DNA of 64,000 bases, from positions 25,051,498-25,115,497 of the forward strand of contig NC_026660.2 of NCBI RefSeq assembly GCF_000004075.3, given 5' to 3'. The DNA comes from Cucumis sativus (taxonomy: Eukaryota > Streptophyta > Magnoliopsida > Cucurbitales > Cucurbitaceae). The notes under the pieces were generated by a model that made no database searches, had not been told where the DNA came from, and worked only from the letters and a program-made list of their open reading frames with translations. Below, piece by piece: positions 51,522-63,500 of the stretch. A program made the translations under genes and the position numbers. Every line of letters begins with the position of its first letter. Position 1 is the stretch's first letter.

Positions 51522-54500
51522 TTATTCCTTGTCATTGTTGTCAAGGAGAGTCAACAGAAAACCACTTACAATCCGCCGTAGGATAGGCCAAGGGATACAA
51601 CGGCACAACATACCATCAAGATATGCTAAAATACCGTTCAGCATAAACTTGCCAATTCCCATAGTCCAGATGAACTTACATTTGGGTTTCCTGTCAGTTG
51701 GAACTAATGCAAGATCGGTTTTTTCACTATCAGATTTCGATTCTTTGTTCCGAGGAATCCTGACTACAATCTGCTTGACACCCTTTCTCAGTATACGAAT
51801 AGCAAAACTTACTAAGAGATGTTCACCGAGCGTTAGCAATGTAGGTCCAATCTTCCATTCCTGAACGATAGGTGCAGAAAACATTGGTTAGTAATTGGGT
51901 TTTATCTTCAAAGTTATAGCAGCCTATAGCTTAAACTCTACCATGGAAGTCTAGTCATACATTGGAATACCCAGTTACAAGTTCAGAACCAAAAACAAAG
52001 CTAGAAAATGTAACAGACAAGAAAGTGGACAGTTGATAAGCTTACACTTTCACGTTGAAGATCTTGAAAAGGGCGACTACTCATTCCCGAATCTCCTTTT
52101 AACAATTCTTTGCTAACAAGAAATTCTTCCACACGTCTCACGATCTCATCAGTCAGACGAGTGTTTGGAGGAAGATTTTTTAGGGTAACCTGAATGCACA
52201 CACAATATTATTTGAGTTCTGAAAGCTTAGTTATGAGGGTTATCAAATTAAAAGATTATAGTGCATCAGAAGAATTTATGGTCGGGGGCAGAAATTTTCC
52301 AGTGAATGATTCCTTAGTCATCAACAAATATATAAAGAAAGAATTTCTTGATCAGCTCCCAGACATACCTGATTGTTAACGACTGTAACTCTAAGATATT
52401 CTTGTTTGTACAATGTATCCAGCATAGCTTGCAGGTATCCTTCAATATATAACTGCAGCCATAAAAAACAGGAAACCGTTGTTCAACTATAAATAAACCT
52501 ATTGAAAACAATAAACACGAAATCAAGGCTTATGTGGAAACCTGAGAACCAGGAGAAAAACCACATGCTTTTAGTTTTATTATTTTTCTGAAGAATAATA
52601 CAATAGGTACAAAGAGGGAGAATAAATAGAATACAACAAAAAGGAAAAAAGGAAAAGATTTAGGAAATAGGAAAAATCTTCCATATTCTTTCCAAAAATA
52701 CTCCAAGGGCCACTAATTCTAACAAAACCATATTACCTATTAAATCCACAACCTGAAGATAAAGAAGTTATATTTCTTCTTCTTTCCAACATTACACTGC
52801 AATGATGTCAGTGTGATGTAATATTTTAATTATACTAGTTTACTACCACGTGTTACATATGGTTTTCCTTTCTATTTTGTTTTTTTTTTCCTCCGGTAAA
52901 TTATACTTTGTTAGACTTCTGTAGATGTCAATAATTACAAGAAAATACATTAATCTTTTTGCAAATAATATGTATATTTTCACCCGCGAACATAATTCAA
53001 TATCTTGGACCAAAAGGTTAGACGGTTTAAATCCTCACTCTGCATGTATTTACTTAACAAAAAGTTATTTCATTGTAAAATTATCCATGATTTTATTTTA
53101 TTCTCGTTATTATTCTTTTCTTTTATGTATTGAGCCTTTATCCTATATAAGGTTGCATCTTATAGTTTGATTATTGGAATACAAAATATTCTATTTCATT
53201 CAGATCTACCATAACTAATGGTACAAATCAATTCACTTAGTGAGTAATTCATGTATTGATATATTTATATTATTGAGTTTAGTAATGAATATACAAAGTA
53301 AATAGCCAAGCTGGCTCAACCTTTGTGTACCTGACTGATATATGATACCATATATATGTGTGTGCGTGTGTGGATGTGGTATCATATATATGTATGTATG
53401 TAAACCTTTCGTGCTCCTCCCAGTTTATCTGGTTGTTGGAAGTACCTTCAGTAATTTTTTGTCTCCGCCGGGTTTAAGTTTTACAATTTTACATCTCATT
53501 CTTTAGGAGAGTAAAAATCCCTGGCATCTCCTATGACATATCGTGCTTTGGAAACACACTAGAATAGTGGCTCTTTGATCTCTGATCCCAATCTTTGGGA
53601 AGAAAATTAAAGCTAACAAACCCAGGGAAACAGAATGAAGGAAGAAGAATCAGTTTGTAAGAGTTGTGATTGAGGACGAGGATAGAATTGAGCAGGTTAT
53701 GAGGTTAACCATTGAAATTCTAAAGGCCCAAGGTTCAGCATTGTCAAGTTCAAGAACATTTTCTCTATCCTCACAACCCATAAAACAGGGGATGGTACTG
53801 GCTTTCTTTTGGCATGACAAATGACAAGGACCAAGATGCTTTAAGCAAAAATTTCCATGACATTTTGCCTTATCAAGTCAGCAAGAAAGTAGAACATGTA
53901 ATCAGTTGAACAAAGAAGGAAGCGCATGGGCCATTTCCTTTAGGTGCCCAACCAGAGAGGGATGCAGTGAGCTCCTTCACTACTCTCTTACATACAAGAC
54001 CATCTTTCTTGGCTTTTGGACAAAGATGACATTTCTTTTGTTGGATCCATGGTGAAATTTCTCTAGTCTAATACGCAATACTTGCTCACTCTCTTCTGAA
54101 GAAACTGTCAGGTTTTCCTTTGGTGATTATCACTGGGAGAGCAACGAAGCTGATAAATTACAAAGTGTAATTTCATCCATAATATAACAGAGAACTATAT
54201 ATCATGTTTCATGAGTGCACAATGAAAATAAAAAAGATGTAAGGGTATCGTGTGATGATTGATTATGCAATTAAAGGGGAAAATAATCCAAAAACATATC
54301 TTGAGAATTGAGCTATTTTCTTTAAAATATAAAAGAACTACGAACTGTATTCAAGGTCTGTAGTTGTATGAGATATTACTAGCATAGTCAACTTGAAGTC
54401 ATCCATATTGATCACGAGCAAGGAATACAACATTGACTAGTACACCACACACTTACCTCATCAACACCTGGGCTTTGATCAAGTTTGATATGTCTCTGTG

Positions 54501-57500
54501 GGCCACCTTGCATCAGTACACTCCCAAGTATAGATGGCTCCATGGCTATCTTTAGTATTCCTTGGTGAAATCCACTCACCTTCGAAATTGCAGGAACAAC
54601 CAAAGTTTTCATTTTTTATATATTATTTCAGGTTAGGTGAAACGTAGAGAGGGAAAAAAACAAACAAACAAAAAAAGAAGAAAAGAATAACTAATGTACT
54701 TGAATAGAAAGATTATCTACCATTCCATTAAAACCACTTGCTTCTGCTCCCTTGAGAACAGAGTCTGAAATCTCAGTTATAGCAGCAAACATAACTTTTG
54801 ATCCAGCTGTACTGAACTGTAAATCAGTTTAAATCCCATTAGATTTTATCATTTAGGTGTAATCAACATGTATGCCAAGATTATCAGACTCACAGTTTTC
54901 CCTAAATCTCCAAGATAGCGTTTGGTACCTGACCCACTTTTCACATCAATAAATTTCTTGATAAACTTCAAAGTCCCTGATCTCAATAGCCAAACAGCAA
55001 TTGAACATTAACACACAGACCTCTAAACATTGGTAGAATCAGCTTCGATCATGAATGCAACTAACAATTGGAAAAATTGAAAAATGGTAGGTTCAATTTG
55101 AATTTGGCAAAAAATTATTTGCTTTACCTGGAAAACCCATAAACCCATTAGAGGGATCAAAAAAGACATCCAAGGAAGATGAAGACAAATCATCAAAGAT
55201 GGAAATAAAATCTGGAGGGAGCAATGAACTTCCTTTTGCGATATAGATAGCCCTTATGGCATACCTGGATCATTAAAATGTGACTTTAATTTTATTCAGC
55301 ATATAAAAAATAAAATATAACCAAACAAAGATAAGTTCTGCTTACCATGAATAATGTTGAGCACATCTAAGAAATAATTCACGTACTGTGATCAAAGCAT
55401 GACTAACTAGAACACCATTGAGCTCAACAACCACATTTTTCATTTTAGGGATCTACAAAGTAAGAACAAGGGCAAAAATCAACAAATTCTTGCATGTAAT
55501 AGTAGAAATGCTACAGATGTTAGAATGAGCAAGAGAAATGAGCGCACAAGTCTGTCAAGTCGCACACCTTTACTACACTATGCAGCAAGGTCCTCAGAGT
55601 CTCCTGTGTTGAACTGTAACTTGAATATGATTCATCAGGAAGGAAATTTGTAAAAATCTAAAAAAATAAATAATTCAAATTATAATCAACCTTCAGTTGA
55701 ATATTTAGATTAAGCAAGGTAGAGAGAACATAAAGCCTGACCATTATCGGGTGGATCTCAAAATGGTCAAAATAGTACTGCTGGCTCTCAGTCTTTGAGT
55801 TGGTAAGAGATGTTCTCCAAAATGGAGCGATTCTCATTAAGGTCTCCTCGTCAAGGTTCAAATCAATTGGCTGTGAACATTAGCACTAACAAAATCTAAG
55901 CAGAGAGAGTCACACGGAAAAATTATGTTAAGACTAAGTTAAATACGGAAGATGTGATAATTTAGAATTTAAAACTTATAGCAAATGAAACGTTATATTA
56001 GAATCTATGGTATTGAATTCAAATTTTTGTAATTCTATGTCTTCCTTTATTTTATTCATGCGGTGAACTTCAATAGTTACTAACATTTATGAGATGGGTG
56101 AGATTGTCACAAAAATAAAATAGTCATAAGTAGATTAAGATTTTTGAATTAGTGTAGTAATTTAATGAGCTTTATTATCTAACAAACTATTCACATGAAT
56201 GAATACCGATATTTCCACTTCCGTCCAATCAAAATTACTATCCTGGAAGAGTTACTTTCTTGAACAAGTGATTGTGGAGTCTATGTTTATAACCAAATGT
56301 TTTGTGGAACATGAATGTTATCAGTTAAGGATGAGCATTGTTGAGACTATGATGTGACCGTAAATGGCACTTTCAAGCAGCCCTACAGAAGCCATTTCTT
56401 CTTCCTCTTTTTCATTTTTTTTTCCTTTCCCCTCATAACCAATCGACCAGCAATGAGGCCAACTAAAGTCCTGTCGGTGTATGGCCAATGTTATAATGCT
56501 TAATATTACCTGCAGAACGACAGAGAAGTACTTCACTTGCTTCACTTGAAAGCTGGTTGAGTTCAGGACGCACACAATTTTGAGAACACAATCATTTGAG
56601 TCACTGTAATCAAGTCGATGCCTACGAAGCATTGCAGCAAAAGTAGCTCCTTCTCTCTTCTCCTCCAATTTCAGTGACTGCACCAATTTAACGAATTAGC
56701 ACTTGATCAAATTGTTAGAATAAATGGGTGGTTATTTGAATGACTTAGCAACTGCCAGGATAATGTCAGGTTAATGGAAACCAGTACCTGAAGAGTAATC
56801 TGGTTATATTTCTGCTGCTCTGTGAACACAGAGTTCAAACTAATGTCCCTGAGTTTGGCTGCTACAAGTGGCTTACATTCTGATGGCTCACTCCCATATC
56901 CCTCCTGAAATCATAGTTATAAAAGGTCAAAGACATTAGTTTTCGAATAAAATATAACATGTCAATCAAAGAAATCAATGAATCAATCTTCCACACACCC
57001 ATTTTCTTACCACAAAATAACATGTAAATGCACAATCCAGGAACTTGTTTTGAATTTTATATTTACACTTTCTAACACAATGAATGACTAGGAAAACAAA
57101 GCAAAAAAAATTTATGAGACATGGGTACCCATAATTACGATCACATGGAGGAACTGTGATACTCATAACACATAGTCGGATAGAAAAGATTAAGATTACA
57201 TTACAAACGAGCATTCTAGATATAAACAATGCATAGGAAAGATTCAGACTGGAAATTTTCCAAATCTACCGACTCCCGACTGTTCTTATTTATTTATTTT
57301 TTTTTTAAATACAAGATATGAAACTTTCCATTAGAAAAGGAAAAGAGACTAATGATCCAAAGATGCCAAGTCAACTAGGGAGTGAACAAAGAGATAAACG
57401 AAACATAGAAGAATTACCAGGGAAATAAAATGAAAAAAAACTATCATTCAATTATTCAGATGATTATATTCTTTCCTTTTTCAGTTTTAACTAGTTTTAT

Positions 57501-60500
57501 TTCTTTTTCTGCTTTTCTATGATGTAAGGGCAATGTACATTTTAGTCCTAGTTTGTGATTATGGTATTTGAGGTTCAAAGGCTAGTTCTAAATTGTCCGA
57601 TGAGTTAATTTAACTGTTAGTTGACTAATGGAAAAGTGACAGGTCATATTGATATTGCAAGTTTAAATGAGGTGGCTAATTTAATAATTGTGTAGTATTT
57701 TTCTAGTGACAATGCGTTTTCATTTTCTTCCTCAACTCTTTCCCTTTCTCTCTCTTCCCTTGACCTTCCTCCCAAACCCATTTTTCCATTGGCCCCATCT
57801 CAATCTCCATCTTCATTCACCTGTAGTTCCACATCCAGAAAATCTCAATCCGCACAATCAAATGCCTTTTTATTTCGAGGACACAATTGTACAACTACAA
57901 TCTATAGACTAGATTCTGTTCAATCCTCACAATCAAATGTATTTTCAATGAGAGAGAGAGAGAAATTCAGAGTACAGTTTAATAAGACAAAAATGCACAA
58001 AAAAAAATCAATAAGCCAAATTAGATAATATTCTATAAAATCAAAGCACAATACCACCCACTTAACCAAATTTGAGGCATAAAATATTTGAACTTTGTTA
58101 CATGAACACTTGAGAAGGAATGTTTTAGGGAGAAAAGAAGGCTGACCTGTCTCCAACATTCAAGTAAGTGAACTGTGATATTAGAAATTCTGAGTTGAAA
58201 TTTTTGAGATGAAGAAATGACTGAATCTCCTTTGTGACAATCAGATTTCAAACAAATACGTAAAATCCTGGTTGGACCATCAGCATATATTTCGTACCCA
58301 ACCTTCATAATCTCCGGGTCACCGAAGTTTCTAGATATTGTTCGATGTGTCAAGCCTCCTTGTAGCCTAGACTTAAATAAAGGTTTCCATGTGCGCAACT
58401 TGTCCAAGTTAATTTCACGAAAGCTCACTACCAGTAAATTCAACAGCAAAAAGTCAAGTACCACCCATTGTCAAAATCGAAAAAGTGCGTATTTTTTTAT
58501 GTATTTAGACTTTTTCTTCTTTTCTGTTTCTCTTTTTGAAAATGAAGAATGATAAATCAAGGCATCAATTGTTTAGTAGAGCTGTAGAGATAACCTAACT
58601 AGCAAGGCATCGATTGTTTAGTAGAGCTGTAGAGATAAACGCCGAATATTTGTTTTCTGAATTTAATTTAACCTAACTAGCAAGTCATTGAAAATTCACA
58701 GAAAGCAGGTGCTATAATTTCTATATTTATATATAAATAATAATTTGTTTTTGTTTTTTCGAAGAGGAAACAAGTCCCTATTATTAATAATTAAATAAGG
58801 AAAAACAAAAGCTCATAGTACAAAAGGATTATACAACGAGCAAAAATGAGAGACGGGTCGGCAGACGCACCCGGACATCTCACTAGGTTGACATCCCCCT
58901 TAACGCCCTCATCATGTTATATATAAATAATAATTGTCAAACATTTATCCTTTATTGCCTCTATTCTTTCCATATGTAAGAGGTCTTTCCCCGAAGACCT
59001 AAATTGCACATATTTAATGGGAAAATGCTATTATTCACAGCAAAATTAACAGCAGGGAACTTCTCTCAAAAAGAGAGAAAAATAATATAATGTATGTTTA
59101 TATTCATTTCTTCATACCATTGATAGCAATCAACAACCAAGCCAGTACCAAGAACATAGATATAGACCTTGAAAGAAAAATATATTTCACAAGTACCGGA
59201 AATTTGGACTACTAGCTCATGTGGTTGAGTCAGGTCATCCCAAACATAGTCAACACTACATCCAGATCCTAGGACCTCTGGCTCCTCGGAATCCTGTAAA
59301 TTATCATATCATTAATAGAAAAGAATACCAACATTATATAGTAGTGCACATCCATCCACTAATTGCACTAATGGAACAGAACAACCTTCTGATAGTATGT
59401 AATAGGAAAGTTGTGCAAACGATTCTCAATCCTGTATGGAAGGTTGGTATTTGGTGGTTTATAGAAGTGCAAATTTAATGTTGAACCTTCTTCCACCACG
59501 TGAACTGCAGCAAATTCAACTTTAGCCTCTTGCTGCTTTTTGAATTTCAGGTAAAATCGTCCCAATGAAGCAATGCATATTGGGCCAGACCGAATTAAAT
59601 CAGAGCCAGTCAGGTAGAACTGAATAAATTTTGATGAATCATCCATAGATCTTGAATGCTTCTTAACAAATTTTTCAAGTAGACTGAATCCTCTACGCTT
59701 CTGAATTCCGTCCTGCAGTTTTAGTGTTGCTTTCTGTTTACTGTCTACTTGGATTAGGCTTCCTTCATCACTCTTCATGTAGGATCAAAAAGAGACAAAA
59801 AAGAAGAAAAGGTTTAAATACATAAAATTTAACATTGACCAGATTGCTGAAGAAAAGGGAGCTAAAAAATGAAGAACAAATTACAAACCTGTAAATAACA
59901 CTGACGAACAGTAATATTTTCTTTTGATTCATTAATCACTACATATCGTGGGACTATAGTAACAAGCTGGGACGGAACAACCATATTTCTCAAAAGTGAA
60001 CCCAATGAAACACCAAGTTTGATACAAGATACTGTGCCATCTCCTTGTGTTTGCAAGCTTAATTCTGTGAAGCCAGATAGAGCATCGAAGTCAAGTAGTG
60101 ATTCAGATGTATAATTTTCTGACTCTACAAGCACCTTTTTGGACCTGTAAGATATTATGGTGATGGTGTTAAAAAAATGGAATTTTAGAAGACTAGATTT
60201 TGTTGATGTGAGACTGAGGAAATAAAAGAGAAGAATTAGGGGAAAATTCCATTAGACTTCCTAGTAATGATTCATCTTACTTTAAGAACCATGAACAACT
60301 GGAGTGTGCAGGCAAAGTTATTCCTAAATGTGGAGGACAGAAACCATTCTCTTCTACATCCCTGCATACATTCATGACATTCATTTGTTACAGAATATGC
60401 CAAAGGTATGCACAGGCTGTAAAACAATGAACGTAATTCATGAACTCTTTTTAGATGCACCTGTAAAGGATCTTATTGGAAATAAGAAAATGCAGCTTAA

Positions 60501-63500
60501 AATTTGTGTCATTCTTCAGTGCATACGGTGTAAAAACAGTTACCTGCAATTCAAAATGCATTAGATTATCTGCAGATCAAAATACATCAGGTTTCCTACA
60601 TGAGGCATAATGCAAATAGTTTCTGAGTCGGAGCTGTTGCAAAATTTGAGCTCGTAACAACGGTAAATTAATATCTAAATGTTCAATATGTACCTTAATG
60701 TTTGAAAAACAAAGCAAATTGTGATATTAACATAACCTCTAATATGCCTCTATCGCCACGAGCCAATCTCAAGGAAGCAAAGTACTTTCCAGCACCAAAA
60801 TCAAGATCGATGTCTATGTATGGGACTTTACTTTTCTGCTTCAGTAACTTCTTCACAAAATCACCAGTATCCACTGGTTTGCAAGTTGAACTTATTTCAG
60901 TTAATGTAACAGTAAAAAGAATAATGGCAGGGTTCACATAGAAATTTGCTTCCGATTCAGATGATACAGTTGCTCTGCATCCTATAAGTGAATTCTCAAT
61001 TATGGTGCTAGGATCTGCAATATGATCAAGTGACAAGTTAAGTTATTTAAAACTATCCATATGGAAAACCAATTTCAACTTTACCTGTCCCAGTTAAATG
61101 CACATGTATATTTGAATACAAGGAATTGAACACCCGTACGGTAGGAAGAAGAAAAATTTGTTTTTGCACTTGTAGCACATCAGATGAATGGCTGTCATCA
61201 AACCTATGCCCAGATTTATCAGGCAGCATCGTATGCACATCCTTACCAATGCACTGAATCAGAAAGTGCAAGTAGTCTTCACGTCCATCATCAGCTAACA
61301 GCTTACAACTTGCGGTGCTGAAGGAGTACTTCTCCAACCCAACCATTAAAGCCTTTCTGACTTTGTAGCTTAACTTATCAAAAATTCCGGACAAATGGAC
61401 TGCCTTTTCCCCTTTAAAATCATCTGACCAGTCAACTGAACTTGAGTTCTTAAAATTCATCGATTCCTCATGTAACATTGGTCTAAAGGAGAGAAGGAAG
61501 TTTCCTGAAACGTTTTGAACCCATCATCAATTTCAGAACAAGGTAAAATGAAGGGAGAATCAAAATGTAATGCAGTTTGATTCTATTTACTAAGACCGAA
61601 GTAAAAATGGATGGTTTCTAGCATTAAGCGCAGGCTTCACATACATAAGGCTAGACTTCTGGTCCATCATGGATGTTTGGGTCTTCTATTCATATATGTT
61701 AAAAAAAAAGAGGAATAATTTTTTTATTTGTGTTATTTTTTTAAACAAAAAAATGCCTCATCGTTAAAGCAATGAAATGAGACTAATGCTTAATACACTA
61801 TACTAATTGTACCTACCCAAAATAAAAGAGACTAATGCTCAACAGTACAATAACCTTCAAGAGGATAGATAAATTACAAAACTACAAAAGGAAAAGAAAC
61901 ACTATTGAAATAGAAAAAAGAGAAGATACCGAAAGCAAACCAGCTCCAGAAAAGAAACCAAAACTAGATAGCACATAAGCTATAAAGCCAAAACCAACAG
62001 AAGTCCAATGAGCAGACGAGGTAAGAAGTCCAATAAGGGTGAAAGTGTGAGGATCAAACCACAAATCACGCCAACTCTAAAACTGCCACTTCTAAGTTTT
62101 TTTTTAAGAGGAGACAAGTCTCAAATTTTATTAATAAAAACAAGCTTAATGCTCAAAGTACAAGAGAATTATTCAGAGAGCACACAAATAGATAGGCTGT
62201 GGATCAGACGCACCCATAAATCTCAACGAGGTTGACACCTCTTTACTGAAAGAGTCTTCACAGACGCCCATACGAGTCTATTGTGATAACAAGGCTGCCA
62301 TTGCTTTGACCCATAATCCAGTTTTACGTGATAGGACAAAGTACATTAAAGTTGACAACCATTTCATAAAGGAGAAGGTTGATGTAGGTGTAATATGCAT
62401 ATCTTATCTTCCTACGATAGAGCAAACGACGAATATGCTAACTAAAAGTCTTTCGAAAAGACAATTCTATAAATGTTTTAGCAAGCTGGTTATGGATGAT
62501 ATCTACAAGCCACCTTGAGGGGGGAGTGTCGAATTTCCTTTTATCTTATAATTTTGTTTTTTATTTATGTCTATATTTTTCCCTTATTTATGTTTTCTTT
62601 CTTTGTTGTTGGTCTTTCTTTATATAAGAAGACCTTGTATTTGGTTCAATAAAACATAGGAATAATATTACATTATTTTTACTTCCCATTTTTAAGTTGG
62701 TATCTGAGTACGTTGCTTCAAGATGTCCTAGGTTCAAGCCTTTGCAATATTATTTCCTCCCCAATTAATATACATTTTCAATTGTTGGGCCTCCTTCATA
62801 TTTTGAGCCCACAAGTAAGAAGGAGCGTTAGATATTATATTAAATTTGTCTTCACCCATAAGCTTAAGCTTTTGGGTCAATTGGTGATTTAAGACGCCCT
62901 CATCATCTCCTCCAAATAAATTGCCACTTCTAAGTTGCAACTACTAGGAGAAAAATGTGACATCATAAGGACAAAGCAGTAAGACCTAGGCACTTAAACC
63001 ATAGACATCTGCAAAACACGTTCAATTTCAAGACAAAACCACCAAGATATCTTTAACTGGAGAAGAATGAGGAAGTGATTTCACCTAAAAACTGAAAATT
63101 TCCATATAAGCAGAGAATTTGACAGGAGTTATGGGTGACAAATCTACATCTGGAATTTAGCTAGTTATAGCAGCTCACACTCCATTGATTCTTAATCAAC
63201 TATGAATTTGAATATACCTCCTACCAAAATGTTCGGTAAAATAAATGGAAAAAAAAGTAGAAGCAAGTACTCACGAAGTACATAGCGAACTATTTAGCTT
63301 TCCAAAGTAAATGAAATGTAAATTCACTTTCTTGCATCTGACTTTTGGAACCCCAAAATCCAATTAACCTAAAAATTTAATCCAAGAAATTTACACGAAT
63401 ATTAATATCGATCACCATAGAGGCCACCTATCATGAAGGACAGCTTGTTATTTCATGCACTTGAAATCACCGTAAAATAGTCACTGTTGTTATTATTATT

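Larger units (their letters stand above)
62084..62936 (-). mobile_element. Second retroposon copy, 15-bp target-site duplications, carrying a nested insertion
   Basis: TGCCACTTCTAAGTT at 62084-62098 is repeated exactly at 62922-62936. Right after the first copy a T run opens into sequence matching the 58746-58916 element (GAGGAGACAAGTC, CAGACGCACCC, GAGGTTGACA). The match stops at about 62242 and resumes with ACGCCCTCATCAT at about 62894. The roughly 650 bases between are a later insertion (copia and TRIM-like pieces). At its far end this copy extends beyond the other one, so the 58746 copy is 5'-truncated relative to it, which favours a LINE over a SINE. Confidence 0.75.

Noticed and set aside
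59110-59162. Candidate extra VPS13 exon on the minus strand
   Set aside because: It is open in one frame and has plausible splice sites, but the flanking exons join directly in the right phase (TCC G / TG AGC) and the phase needed here meets a stop.
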